Source: Symsagittifera roscoffensis
Taxonomy: Eukaryota; Xenacoelomorpha; Acoela; Convolutidae
DNA: 64,000 nt
Direction: 5' to 3'
Assembly (NCBI RefSeq): GCF_963678635.1
Contig: NC_087065.1
Coordinates: 42,161,430 to 42,225,429 of the forward strand
Shown: positions 48,074 through 59,560 of the stretch, piece after piece
Numbering within the stretch: position 1 is the first letter of the stretch
Layout of the letters: every line of letters starts with the position of its first letter
Notes under the pieces: generated by a model
Databases searched by the model: none
What the model was told of the DNA's origin: nothing
What the model saw: the letters and a program-made list of their open reading frames with translations, nothing else
Position numbers and translations under genes: made by a program

Positions 48074-51000
48074 ATGGCAAATACGAGTTATAAAACCCCG
48101 CCGCAATGGAAAGATGAAATGTCTTTTGAAGCATGGAAGACAGAAGTGGATGTTTGGAATGCTATCACAGATTTAGCTGACGGGAAGAAAGGCCCTTGTG
48201 TGGCTTTATCACTTGGTAGTTCGAAACGTGAGATTGCCATGTCTATTCCACTTGATGAACTGAAAGCTATTGATGGGCTCACTAAGGTTCTTGCGCAGTT
48301 GAAGTTATCATTTGGGAAGGATACTGCAGACCAGTTATTTTCGGATTATGAGAAGTTTGAGACTATTCAACGGAACAGTATGCCTATAAATGACTACATC
48401 ACCGCTTTCGAGAGTGCGAATCAACGATTAGTGAAACATGGGTTGGAATTACCTGATGGTATCTTAGCTTGCAAGCTATTACATTGTGCTGGTTTGGATG
48501 ATCGCGATAAAAAGTTGGTTTTGTCGGCGACAGGAGACATCCAGTTTGTTAACATGAAAAAGAGTTTGAAGCGTATTTTTTCCACTGAAGTTTCTCAGAG
48601 GAACTCGTGTGCTCCGGTTGTGAAAGATGAGCCGGTTTTTGCTGCAACAGGTGGTTTTCAACCAGGAGGATGGCAAAACCGTGGGGGACCACGGAGAGGA
48701 AGAGGAGTTCGTGGTTCTTTCAGGGGTGGAAGTTCTGGACGTCGAAATACAGCTGGGTCAAATCCCGTGGATAGAAGTACTGGAAAAATCAGTGTTTGTA
48801 CCAACTGTGGTTCACGGTTCCACTGGGTTCGTGAGTGCCCTGATAAAGAGAAACAAGTTTTTGCTTCACAGGCAGAAACAGAAGAAGACGAAAAGGTAGA
48901 TGAGACAGTTTTCTTGAATTTTGCGATGCTCACTGCTGCTCTTCTGAACGAAGCGTTTGGCAAGGCGGTTCTAGATTCAGCGTGTACTGCAACTGTGTCT
49001 GGACAAGTATGGATGGAAAACTATATTTCCCAGTTGCCGGATTATTTACAAGCTTTAGTTGAGCGTGAAAAAGTCGATACCCATGTTGTGTTCGGTGGTG
49101 GTGAGCGGATCAAAGTTGAACATAAGTGTTTCATACCTGTTAAAATCGGCAATGTTACTTGTTTTCTCGGAGTATTGGTTATTCCCGGTCAGTTGCCGTT
49201 ATTGATTAGTGTTGCGTCGATGACTAAAGCAAGATTTAGTATTGATTTTCACACCAGTATGTTGAGTACATCAGATGGAGGAAAAATCCAGTTACAATGT
49301 TCGAAAACTGGACATTTGTTGCTGGATATCAGTTTTGGAAATGAAGAGTTCTGTTGCCTGAGTTCTGGTAATTTGAACTCTCAGCAAGTTATGAAGTTAC
49401 ATCGTCAGTTTGCTCATTGTGGTTCGACCAGACTAGAGAAGCTAATAGCTAAATCTGGTGCTAAAGTAGTGAATTGCACCGTTGCTGAAGTCGTACGTGA
49501 CTGTGAAGTTTGCCAGAGGTTCGGACGAGCTACTCCGAAGCCAAGTGTGTCTTATCCTATCAGTATGGAATGGAATAATACTGTGGCTATGGATTTGCAC
49601 GAGATGGCCCAGTCGGGACACACTTTGTGGTATTTACACGTGATTGACTTGTTTAGTCGTGTTAGTGCAGCTGTGTTCATTACAAACAAAAGACCGAGTA
49701 CAATTATTGAAGGTTTTCTTCGTTGTTGGTGCTTGGTTTACGGATATCCGAAAGCTGTTTTAACTGATAATGGTGGTGAGTTTGACAATGCTGATTTTCA
49801 ATCATTTGCTCAAAATAATGATATTATCGTGAAGACTACGGCAGCTTTTTCACCCTGGTCCAACGGCGTTGTTGAGCGGCACAACGCAGTTCTTACAGAC
49901 ATGCTGGAGAAATTACTGGCCGATGAATCAGTTTCTTTGAGTAAAGATATTGTTTTACAGCATGCCGTTTTTGCTAAAAATAGCTTGGCTAACAACGATG
50001 GCTTCTCACCGTTTCAAGTCGCGTTTGGTTTTGGACCGCATGTCCCATCTGTTCTTACCAATAAACTGCCAGCTTTGGAATGCGAGACCACTTGCGAAGT
50101 TGTAGCGCAAAACTTGAATGCGTTGCATAAGTCTAGAAAATTATTTATCGAAGCTGATTGCAGTAATCGCATCAGACGGGCTCTCAAAGCCAAAGTAGTG
50201 ACTGACAAAGGGCCATTTGTTACTGGGAATAGCGTGTTTTATAAAAGGGACGGAGAACTGAAATGGCGAGGTCCTGCAAAAGTTATCGGTCAAGAAAGTA
50301 GTGTTGTTTTTGTGCGACATGGTGGCCGTGTTGTAAAAGTACACACTTCGCGATTGAAACGATGTGCAGATCAGTTTCAACAGATGTCAGAAGCAGAAGC
50401 TGGATTCGAGGAGAAAAAGGAAGTTTTTGGCGACAGTGGTTCAACAGACGCTGATCGCCAGGTTGTTGTTGATGAAATTGATGATGAAGGCGAAAATACA
50501 GCTACAATTGAACCTGGTATCGAAAAAGGACTCCGTATTGATGTACCAGGCGATACAGCAGTTAATTGTGTTCCAAACGACGTTGCTGAGACTATTTCTG
50601 AGGATTTATCACGAGAGTGCTTGAAACCTGCCGCTGGTCGACGGATTCGTTTTGTTTCACGCCAATCTGGGTTTGAAGGAGAAGAAATTGAAGCGATTGT
50701 CAAAAGCAGAGGAGGAAAGTCGACAGGTGTTCATAAAGACTGGTGGAATATTGTTTATGAATCTCCCAAAGAAATTAAAGGGAATTTGGATTGCGTTGAC
50801 GTGTCAAAACTGGAGGATGTAGAAGTCAGTGCTCTGAACGCGACTGCAGATGTCTATTTTGAAGCGAAAATGGATGAAATGAAGAGTTGGAAGAAAAACG
50901 AAGTATTTGAGGAAGTTATCGACGAAGGGCAAGAATATCTGTCCTGCAAGTGGGTGCTCACTCAGAAGCCAGATAGAAAGAAAGCACGACTCGTAGTTAG

Positions 51001-52294
51001 GGGTTTTGAAGATCCAGATCTTCATAACGTCATAAAGGATTCTCCGACTTGCTCCAAAGATACTTTCAGGATAGTAGTATCACTCTGTGCCTCCAAGGCG
51101 TGGAAATGTAATTCGATGGATATAAGAACGGCGTTTTTACAAGGAAAACCTCTTACCCGTGATGTATATGTTATGCCACCGCCGGAAGTTGGATTATCGG
51201 GGAAACTCTGGAAATTACGAAAATGCGTTTACGGGCTTGTTGACGCGGCTCGACACTGGTATGATAAAGTTAAAGACGAAGTATTGGCCACAGGATGCTG
51301 TGTTTCAGAGTTTGATCCGTGTTTGTTTTACAAGAAAAATCAAGCGGGTGAAATAGTTGGACTGTTAACTACCCATGTTGACGATTTTTTGTGGGCTGGC
51401 ACCGAACAGTTTGAATATTCTGTGATGAAGTCGCTTGACGTGGTTTTCGACATCAGATCGACAGAGACAGCTCCATTTCGTTATCTTGGGTTTGACTTAT
51501 CGCAAACGGAAAGAGGAATTAAACTGGACTTATCCTCGTATGTAGAAGAATTGCGGGAGATTATTGTGCCAAAACATGATTTTGTGGTCAACAAGTTTGC
51601 TAGGCGTGATATGCGTGCTATTCTGGGGAAGTTACAATGGGTCGCATCACAGGTTCGTCCTGATGTGTCTTTTCAAGTATGTCAATTGCTTGGTTCGTCC
51701 AAAGATTGGCAGCGCTCACATTTCTTAGCTGTCAATAAAATTGTGAGAAAATTGAGGTATTCTGCATCTGATTCATATTTGATGTTCGAGAATCTTGGAA
51801 GTGCAGATGAGTGGAAACTGAACGTTTTTACCGATTCTTTTCTTGGAAATTTGCCTTGTGGTGGCACCCAGTCCGGTTATTTGGTCTTTTTACAGGCGTC
51901 TGACAAAAGACCTGCTCTTTTGAGCTGGAAGTCTCAGAAACTGAGACGTGTTGTCAGGAGCACTTTATGCGGAGAAACAATTTCTTGTGTAAATGCAGTT
52001 GATGCTGCATTTCTTTGTCAAAAGATTATTTCTGAGTTAACGGGGGAAAATGTCAATATTCGAACATATACGGATAATCTTTCTTTAGTGCAAAACGTTT
52101 TCTCAACGAAAGTTCAGAAAGACAAGAGACTGAGAGTGGATATAGCGTATTTGCGTTCTTTGATCAATGATGGAATTCTACACCAGTTAAAATGGGTTCC
52201 TACAGACGAGGAATTGGCAGATTGCCTAACAAAGTTATCTCCAAAGTCGTCGGAAAGTTTGCAACAATTTATGTTGGGCCAGAAAAGTATTTAG
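48074..52294 (+). CDS. Copia-2 gag-pol polyprotein, 1,406 aa, intact
   Basis: ATG at 48074, TAG at 52292-52294. Gag occupies the first ~240 residues, with an R/G-rich stretch (residues about 198-225) before a CCHC zinc knuckle at 242-255 (C-TN-C-GSRF-H-WVRE-C). The protease aspartate is residue 301 in LDSACTATVSG, an unusual DSA triad. The GAG-pre-integrase HHCC region is near 440-480. Integrase catalytic residues are D507, D565 and E601 (DD35E). Reverse transcriptase carries MDIRTAFLQG and an active site reading HVDD at 1101-1104 where YVDD is usual. RNase H follows with FTDSF, a STLCGET glutamate block and LADCLTK near 1380. No frameshift separates gag from pol, so the gag:pol ratio must be set another way. 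Confidence 0.95.
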   Translation: MANTSYKTPPQWKDEMSFEAWKTEVDVWNAITDLADGKKGPCVALSLGSSKREIAMSIPLDELKAIDGLTKVLAQLKLSFGKDTADQLFSDYEKFETIQRNSMPINDYITAFESANQRLVKHGLELPDGILACKLLHCAGLDDRDKKLVLSATGDIQFVNMKKSLKRIFSTEVSQRNSCAPVVKDEPVFAATGGFQPGGWQNRGGPRRGRGVRGSFRGGSSGRRNTAGSNPVDRSTGKISVCTNCGSRFHWVRECPDKEKQVFASQAETEEDEKVDETVFLNFAMLTAALLNEAFGKAVLDSACTATVSGQVWMENYISQLPDYLQALVEREKVDTHVVFGGGERIKVEHKCFIPVKIGNVTCFLGVLVIPGQLPLLISVASMTKARFSIDFHTSMLSTSDGGKIQLQCSKTGHLLLDISFGNEEFCCLSSGNLNSQQVMKLHRQFAHCGSTRLEKLIAKSGAKVVNCTVAEVVRDCEVCQRFGRATPKPSVSYPISMEWNNTVAMDLHEMAQSGHTLWYLHVIDLFSRVSAAVFITNKRPSTIIEGFLRCWCLVYGYPKAVLTDNGGEFDNADFQSFAQNNDIIVKTTAAFSPWSNGVVERHNAVLTDMLEKLLADESVSLSKDIVLQHAVFAKNSLANNDGFSPFQVAFGFGPHVPSVLTNKLPALECETTCEVVAQNLNALHKSRKLFIEADCSNRIRRALKAKVVTDKGPFVTGNSVFYKRDGELKWRGPAKVIGQESSVVFVRHGGRVVKVHTSRLKRCADQFQQMSEAEAGFEEKKEVFGDSGSTDADRQVVVDEIDDEGENTATIEPGIEKGLRIDVPGDTAVNCVPNDVAETISEDLSRECLKPAAGRRIRFVSRQSGFEGEEIEAIVKSRGGKSTGVHKDWWNIVYESPKEIKGNLDCVDVSKLEDVEVSALNATADVYFEAKMDEMKSWKKNEVFEEVIDEGQEYLSCKWVLTQKPDRKKARLVVRGFEDPDLHNVIKDSPTCSKDTFRIVVSLCASKAWKCNSMDIRTAFLQGKPLTRDVYVMPPPEVGLSGKLWKLRKCVYGLVDAARHWYDKVKDEVLATGCCVSEFDPCLFYKKNQAGEIVGLLTTHVDDFLWAGTEQFEYSVMKSLDVVFDIRSTETAPFRYLGFDLSQTERGIKLDLSSYVEELREIIVPKHDFVVNKFARRDMRAILGKLQWVASQVRPDVSFQVCQLLGSSKDWQRSHFLAVNKIVRKLRYSASDSYLMFENLGSADEWKLNVFTDSFLGNLPCGGTQSGYLVFLQASDKRPALLSWKSQKLRRVVRSTLCGETISCVNAVDAAFLCQKIISELTGENVNIRTYTDNLSLVQNVFSTKVQKDKRLRVDIAYLRSLINDGILHQLKWVPTDEELADCLTKLSPKSSESLQQFMLGQKSI

Positions 52295-52503
52295 TTATAT
52301 CGAGTGACTGCTCATGATAATATTTTTCTTGCCACCAGAAAGTCTCCGTATAGCACTTGTTATTCCTTTCTTGAGTTATTTTCATTACTCTCTTTTTGTT
52401 CACAGCTGGATAATTCGTTACTGGACAACTATTCCAATATTCAGTAATCCATTCGCCGATCATTGATGATCCATGCGAACTCAATAAGAAAGTCTGGGGA
52501 ATA

Positions 52504-52591
52504 TGTGACAGTATGTTAACTCTGTTGTTGTATTTCAGTGATATGTGTCCGGTGGGGTTTTAATTAAAGTTCTACAAACCAGTGTTTTACA
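52504..52591 (+). repeat. Copia-2 3' LTR, 88 bp
   Basis: Identical to the 5' LTR; followed by CCAAT at 52592-52596. Confidence 0.95.
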
Positions 52592-52596
52592 CCAAT

Positions 52597-52725
52597 ATCA
52601 CTCTGGATTCCAGTATTCTTAAGACCGTGAATCAACAACCGGACCTCGGCTTGCTCGTCAGTTCCTCCATGAAATGGGACTCCCACATCGCACACAAAAT
52701 GCCTGAACGCCTCCGCGAAGTGTAA
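52597..52725 (+). mobile_element. LINE fragment, right side of the Copia-2 insertion
   Basis: The translation DLGLLVSSSMKWDSHI matches the conserved DLGVxxSxxLxWxxHI region just after the RT core of CR1/Jockey-type LINEs. The frame stops at about 52723-52725. Confidence 0.6.
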
Positions 52726-52800
52726 CATTCGCCCGGAAGTACATATCGACGGAAAATAAAGCTAGGTTCTAAAACGACTGGCTAGCGTCTAAACACAGCT

Positions 52801-53030
52801 CTACATGCTTTTCACCGTTGTTGTTGTCATTGCTCCGTGGACTACTCTGAAAATATCTCCGAGTTCTTCTACGACTAGTAGGGGATTTTTCCACAAATCT
52901 TCGATGGTAGCAGATATTGGGTTGGCCGGGCAGTTGAACAGATGATTGCAGTCTTCGATGATTTTCGCCGTCTCTGCCAAAGCCAGTTCTTTTGGTGGTT
53001 TTCCTAACATCGGGTCGACAAAACGTTACT
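52801..53030 (-). mobile_element. LINE C-terminal fragment (zinc-knuckle end), minus strand
   Basis: The minus-strand ORF contains DCNHLFNCPANP followed by IEDLWKNPLLVVEEL. This is the typical C-terminal HLFxCP…DLW motif of Jockey/R1-type LINE ORF2. It is a short relic, 69 codons, and runs opposite to the LINE piece beside it. Confidence 0.6.
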
Positions 53031-54905
53031 GCTTTCCGGCTTCGACCAGAACGCTCAAATTAAGTTAATTAAATGCAAAAATAGTGACCTCATGGCTGGG
53101 TCTCAGTATCCCCAGACCACGAGCTCACTCCTAAAAACAGGGCTACTACTATTTATTAAATTACTATTTTGAGAATGCGTTAAAATTGTAAATTCAAACA
53201 AACGTTTCCGCACATTTTTGTGCATCTTCAGCTTTTAAAAATTCTTAACTATCTGTACAAAATGATCAAAGATCATAAAAAGTGTCATACACATCATTAT
53301 TTCAAAATTTAAAAATTCTGCCAATCAAAACTTTACAAATATTACTGAAATTATGAAACAACTATTATGTAACAATTTTAAACTTTTTGTCATAAACTTC
53401 TGAGAGTTATCACCTTTTTTGTTTTTACAATTTCGTTTTGTCGCTAATTTTCATGTTTTACTATTGTTTCTGTTCAGTCGATAAAAATAATCATCTCCAT
53501 CGAAGATGGATCAACCCTTTCCCTCACTCCTAGCTTCTCATTCTCTGAAAATGAATCGGGATGTTAATTAAATTCAACTCAGGACATGACCAGGAAGCTA
53601 AAAATTTATATATAACAGTTTGAGTTTTGGGCCCGAGACCCCTCCGGAATCTGGAATCCAGGGAAAAAGAACTCCTATTTCTTTTCGGAAGGCTGGACAC
53701 GCCGTCCCAACACCCTTCCCTTTTCTCGGGTTCTACGTTGTAACGATTGTAGCAGCACAATCGTCACAGCTCGGAATGGTTCCTGACAATCTCCAATTAC
53801 AATTTCAATCTTTTGTCGTTTTCTCGTAGTTGTTTCCACTGCGACTATTGTTGCTGTTTTTCGCCGTTTCAGTGTGGGCGAAATATAAAAAGGTTACCTG
53901 TTGTTCACGTCCAAATCGAAATTTTAAAAATTAGCATGTCAGTTAAAACTAACTTTTCCCGATTTGTCCAATCGTTCAAATAACGTCGCTAATCCATTAA
54001 AATCATCAATCTTAAAAATTCGATTGCAAAACTGCATTTTCGTACAATCTGGTCGAATGTCATATACTCCCCGGACAGCCCGGTTAATGTCCTCCTTGAG
54101 TTTTGTAGTCTTCATCGCAATGGCACAGTGCCATCGAACAGAATTTACAAAACGCATAAAGTCATTTTTATCCGCGTCATATCGACTCACTGCAGAATAT
54201 AAATGGCATCATACTACACTACAAAAGTCTTCCAAGTTTTTTTTACCAATCTGCACTTTCGAGGATATACTTAAGATAAAACATTTTTTCAGACTTCTAA
54301 TGTCTATGTCGCGATTTAAAACTTTTTCTCTTAGGTTTAAAAAGTGTTGGGACGCAGGACAGTCTTGCTAACCCACAAACTAAAATTATCCTACTATGCT
54401 TCTTCCCTTCGGAAATTTAGTTGTACCTGGCCCTGAATATTAAAATTAAGGAACTCGATGGTTAGAAGGAACAATGAAATAATCTCCTGCTTCAAGAGGT
54501 TACCCAGGCCTTTCATGTCACCACCACAAAGTGATCAGTCGTCCTATTTGATTAGAAATAATCATGCAGGCTGGAATTTTTAATTTATTCTCCACTCAAG
54601 CCTCTCTAAATAAAATGTAAGTGTTTCTAAAGCCTCTAACTAAAATCATAATGCAAATTTATAAATCACTAATTTCTCTTATGCTCAAAACTCAACTAAA
54701 AAGTTTTCTTTCAGTTTTCAATTACAACCTGGTTGCTTAGTTTCTCACTTGAGTTTTTTTCACACACATAAAACAATTCCGAGTTTAAACTTCTTTTCTT
54801 TCGTCACTTCTTTGTTTCCTCTTTTTTTTTCGTCGTTTAGAAGTTCTAAAACTTCTAAATTCGCCTAATTTTTTTTCTTTTCGCATCTTGTTTTTCGACC
54901 ATTTG
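53031..54905. other. Transition region, no firm gene
   Basis: An 83-codon minus-strand frame at 53939-54190 begins just after a CTGCAG acceptor-like site and could be an exon, but I do not recognise it. Another short minus frame at 53530-53760 is of doubtful meaning. The minus strand downstream of the decayed polyprotein has an AATAAA near 54580. Confidence 0.4.
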
Positions 54906-55571
54906 TCAATGCTCCATCTCCGCCTCCTGCGACATTGACTCCGCACTTTCAGTCTCTGTGTCTTGCAACACGTCGGTAGCTATTTTGACGCTGTTGGAAG
55001 CAATCCTCCAACACTTCTGCTCTTCTACTCTTTGTTCACAACAAGGTAGAGGATCAACGTTAGATTCTTTGTTTCGGCAGAAGCTGTTATGGAGGCACAA
55101 CGTCACGTTTCTCTCCAAGTCTTCCTTCAACATTTCTTTTTTTTCCCTTCGGTCACATTCACTTGTTCTAGAAGTTCTCTTCACGGTGATGGTCACTGCA
55201 TTCCGATGAATTACAAAAGCTCGCTTAAAAGCTCCTGCTGTTATGTCCAGCTGATGCACACTGTACACTCTGCTGTGCTTCGACATATGCTTTTTGGCAG
55301 ACTCGTACAACCATGCAGTCATGTTGGCTCTAAACCATGGCATCATTCGTCTTCTGGCCCATATCTTTTTCACTTCCATCGCAATATTCAAGATTTTGCA
55401 CATTGTCTCAAAAAGATATAAATCTTTTAGACAATCCAATTCCTGTAACTGTTCTTTCGTCGGCGCCTCCTGTCTAATGTTTTCTTTTACATGAGCTTCC
55501 AGCCATTGTTTCGCCATCATAATTCCTACTATCACAATCGTTATGGGCTGTGATGAATCTGGTAAACCCAT
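54906..55571 (-). pseudogene. Block 10: C-terminal segment, 221 codons
   Basis: An N-terminal hydrophobic stretch (PITIVIVGIMMAKQWL) is followed by a K/R-rich region and a Cys-containing, acidic C-terminus (CCEQRVEEQKC, TESAESMSQEAEMEH). Ends in TGA at 54906-54908. Confidence 0.45.
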
Positions 55572-55754
55572 GGAGAGCAGCTCTCCACATCCCAGATCAA
55601 CACCAGATTACTACGCCCTGGGTACCACCATGTTTATAGCAAGCAATGGCAGGGGAACTCATCATGTGTTGACATGATGTTCCTCCAATTACGTTTTCCC
55701 GAAGCTTCCAGTAGTGGTTCTACTTCCATCATCACTCGGTGGACTTCATCATTC

Positions 55755-57077
55755 TCATCTACTGCATCGTAATCCGTGACTGTTGATCCCTTTCTGCTTT
55801 TGTCTTTCAAAGTCACTGAAGTTCCCACTGGCGTATCCCATGAACTTCTTTCCCAGTATCAATTCTAATTCCTCTTTGGTTCTCTCCGGAACTGCTGAGA
55901 ACATTTTGCACAGTAACTCGTAAGATTTTTCTGACATTCTTGCTAGTCTTACGCATTTTGGCACTGAAAAGGCTTGATCCACGATCGTTCTCGTACTTTT
56001 CCCATCCACCGCTACGAAATGCACTGGGTATCTGCTCTTGCACATTGGAGCTAGAGTTGATCCCACTAAATATTTCGCTCCCGTTGGTCTACGATAAGTT
56101 TCACTATGTCGGCTGTTCATTTCCGCCTCAATCGCTTCTCTCCACTTTCCAATATACTTCTGCTCGGTTTGTAACACTCTCGGAAACACTTCTACACTGA
56201 TGGTCGTAACCATCTCATATTTTTGTTCTAGATTCATTAGTGACTCCAAAGAAACAAACATGCTGTAGAATCCTAGTTCAGTCACTAGATTCACCTCGGT
56301 TTCTCCATGGCAATCTGCAATCAATTCCGTTTCCGTTTTCGCCTTCATCACAATGTTTCCAAACAATATCGTCAATTGCTTGTGTTGTTTCTCCAGGGCC
56401 TTTACGCAATCCAGACCTCCACAGATGTGACCTTCCAGTCCACAGACTTCTGCCAGACAGCTACCAGGTTTGACCCAGTCCTCTGGTCCCCAGCCAGGCA
56501 ACTCTACTTTGTCTTCTCCGTTGCTCTTAGAGGCTGTCGTCATCAAAATATAGATGATGTTCAGGTCACGCAAGTTACAGTCTGAGTTCAGTTCCCTCTG
56601 CACGTCTTGTATCGCAGGCAGTACCAAATTGCCCTTAGGACTCGGACACCATGATGGTTTCATTAGTTCCCACACTACCATCAAACTCGTTCTCAGCAAT
56701 TCGTCCGAGAACCCCAATTCAAACTCCACTCGGTTGTCAGATTTTGGCACTGAAGGTGCAGTCACCTTTTCCTCCAAGACTAGTCCCAGCTTGTTCTGCT
56801 GAATAGCAGCGCTTCTTATCGTTGCAATTCTTGACGTCCAGAATCTTAGCAACACTGCTTGCTCGTAATCAAAGAAGCAATCGCGTATGTCTTCATTTAG
56901 GAAAGGGTTGTACGCCATCCATATGATTCCGAATACGTAACTGTATGATTTCTTCCTGAACGGTCCACAGTATTCACTGGATCTCGGCAGTGCTCCCGTA
57001 GATTTTTTCGAGAGCCTCATCTCCTTGTTAGAGAATCTCCTTATGTCGTCAATCGTTTTCGTAGATTCCAGCTCCAC
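55755..57077 (-). pseudogene. Block 9: longest surviving segment, 440 codons
   Basis: A well-preserved segment with spaced cysteines (GSCLAEVCGLEGHICGGLDC) and many helical stretches. No known family is recognised. A following frame (55634-55828) overlaps and leads to stops before the last block. Confidence 0.5.
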
Positions 57078-57544
57078 GGGCTCCTCATGTTTACTCGCAT
57101 CGGCTTGCTCTGATGGATTTCCAAAACTGCTAGCAAGAGCAAGGCTTTCGCTCGTTCATCGCCTTCTCTTAGCATCTTGATGCAAGTGTTCAATGCTGGC
57201 ACTGAAACTTGTTCTATCATAAATCGAATGAAACAGAGAGCGTATCTCCGCTTCGCGCACGCTACTGCTGCTCCTTCTTGGGTCATCAGATCTCTCACAC
57301 TTGTCATTAAGAACAACTTTTCTCCCTTCGATCTTTTTCTTTCTTCCGAATCATTTTCCCCGCGTGTCATTCCAATCATGCACCAAGCGAACCTCAGTTG
57401 TAACTCTGTTCTCACATAGGGTATTGCTATCAGAGCGTGTATCTTCGGCGTGGTTCTCATCTCTTCTTCGAAGAATCGTAACACTACTGCTCTCCATGGA
57501 AGACTCACCAAGTGCTCAATCGTTTCCGCGTGCATTTCAGACAA
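57041..57544 (-). pseudogene. Block 8: helical repeat-like region
   Basis: 167 codons, mostly amphipathic helices (YVRTELQLRFAWCMIGM, RYALCFIRFMIEQV, KALLLLAVLEIH), like an all-helical scaffold. It overlaps the next block by 37 bases in another frame, evidence of an indel. Confidence 0.45.
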
Positions 57545-57961
57545 TACCAGAGTCCCGTATGCTTTCAGTCAAGGTGGTGCCTTGCGCCATCGTCTCCAAA
57601 TAACCTTCCTTGGCACTTTTGTCTTCCAGAGCAATTAAGTGTCCTCTGGCCGAATTTCTGTACTCTAATATCTCAATGTAACCTCGGCGGGCTCATCAAT
57701 CGATACAGTTTCCGATACTGTCAGTCGGTTATATTCCACTGGGACTAGCTGTTCTACGACGCTTCCCTTTCCGTGATTCATGGGAGACGGTTTGAAGTCT
57801 TTAAGGGTACTCTTCACATTGGCTGAGTATCTTCATTTCTAACGTCACTCAGTTAGAGTGCGGTCACTCTTCTTGGTTTTGTAACTGGCTGATTTTATTC
57901 CTGCCATGAGAATGGGTTGCACCATCACTATGTCAGTCAACATCCTGTCTCTGCCAGGCAA

Positions 57962-58750
57962 TCAATCATCACCCTGCCCTAAGTCCATAGCTTCTTCGAC
58001 GCGTTTTCTTTTAGCTGAAATTTTAGCTTTCATCGAGATTTCGGAATCCACCTTTGTCTTTCCCGCTTTCCTCAATGTCACTCTGCTGCCCAGTTTCATC
58101 TTCATTTCGTTGATCCTGTCAATCGCCACTTTTGATCGCATCGTTCCCTTTTGGGCTCTTGACAGGTATACCACTTCTCCTTTGTCTTCTTGCGGCGTCA
58201 TCTTGATAGGAGAGTTTGCCTCACTTTCGTCAGTGGCCGAGTCGATCAACATCTCGCTCAATCTCCCTTCACACTCGTCGAGTTTGTCAAGGACTTCCCG
58301 CATTAGTGGTCGGTTGAGACCCAGTTTCAAAATAGACTGGATTCCGTAGCTCTGAACTACTCTCCAGACCTCTTCCATGAAGGCCACTATGTCCATTCTG
58401 CATCCCGTCCTATTTTCACGGTCTCTATGATGCACCTCACACTCTTCTTCGGGCAACGTTCCCGAAAAAAGTACTCTGGCAGTCGCTGTATTGCTTATTC
58501 GTCTCCTCGTTGCTTCATCCGTGTAAGCAAACTGCGTATACTGCAGCACTGCGGCATTTCTGCCCACAAAACACGGGTCCCTCGTCTCAGAGAACTTCGC
58601 TACCCTCCTTTCATTGGTCTCAAAGGCTCTCAATCTAGGGGTTTGTACTACGGAGTCTGCTCCGAGCAACAACCTTCTAATCAAAGGGAATTCCGGGTTC
58701 TCTTCTGGCAGTTTCTTGTAGTCATCCCAGCCCTTCGTTTCTTCTCTCAA
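57962..58750 (-). pseudogene. Block 7: 262-codon charged region
   Basis: Contains ECEVHHRDRENRTGC, a His/Cys-rich stretch, then many acidic and basic residues and a nuclear-localisation-like C-terminus (KISAKRKRVEEAMD). The function is not recognised. Confidence 0.45.
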
Positions 58751-58767
58751 TTTATGGTACGCTGCAG

Positions 58768-59422
58768 TCAGTCGAGGAATTCTTGTGACTTCGCCGTTTG
58801 TTTTGTCGTGGGTCTTAGATTCCAGAGCTTAGGGAAAACTTCAATGTGCCCTCTGTCCACTTCCCGCATCCTGTCTCGAAAATGATCATCAAAGTTTATG
58901 ACGGTCATCTCCGGCTCTGATATCTTCGCGAATAACAAGTCCTCACTCATCAATTCTCGTAGCCCGTTTTGTTCACACCTTCTCGCCTTCCTCCCTCTGA
59001 ATAGTTTCATCCTCTCCTGTTCCAAAGCGATTCTGCTGCAAGAGGCACTGGACGAGAGTAGGTCGCAAATCTCTTATCTTGTTCCAGGAATCCGTGGATC
59101 GCTTCATGCCGAATTTCCTCACGTTCTCCCTCATCTGCTCCGGATAGCGTGTCAAATTCATCAACCCTCCAAAATTTCCATGCGTTATCGCGATCAACGT
59201 TAGAAGTCCATCTAGTCGCAAACTCTGCACTCCTTCGGTGAGCAGTATCGCTGGTCCTCTCACGAAGTTCTCCGCTCCAAACGTCACGAACAGGGCTAGT
59301 AATTCAACGATAGATACTTCTACGACTGCTTGGAGAAAATCTTTTATCAGATATCGAGAAAGCGAGGGGTAAATTTTCGCCAAGAAGGACGCGGTCCATC
59401 CGGCTCCTAAACCTTCCAGCAT
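58768..59422 (-). pseudogene. Block 6: hydrophobic helical region
   Basis: The frames 58973-59422 and 58768-59025 overlap and give a helix-rich stretch (VEVSIVELLALFVTFGAENF, GLLTLIAITHGNFGG) followed by a charged part. Not long enough or clean enough to call transmembrane segments. Confidence 0.4.
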
Positions 59423-59560
59423 GCTGTCAGTCCGGTCAAAGCCTTCTTCTCCCTTTACATTCTGTGTCCAGAAAGCTTCCAGGGTAACTTAGCACACTCT
59501 GTTCACGAACTCGGCTGAGTTCTCTTCAGCATTTTTGGCCAGGTTCACCTCTTTCACTAG

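Larger units (their letters stand above)
47967..52591 (+). mobile_element. Ty1/Copia element 2, intact and probably very recent
   Basis: A 4,625-bp element with identical 88-bp LTRs, 5-bp CCAAT duplications, an initiator-tRNA primer site and one uninterrupted 1,406-codon gag-pol ORF. A purine-rich stretch (CTGGGGAATA) precedes the 3' LTR. Everything needed for movement is visible. It landed inside an older LINE fragment, about 0.6 kb upstream of FBXW2. Short LTRs and this primer site are known from GalEa-like Copia elements of aquatic animals; assignment to that clade is an inference. Confidence 0.97.

Noticed and set aside
56240-58885. Plus-strand ORFs up to 152 codons in the 55-62 kb region
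   Set aside because: Antisense shadows of the minus-strand coding blocks, which have the better composition and a recognisable SGNH domain.
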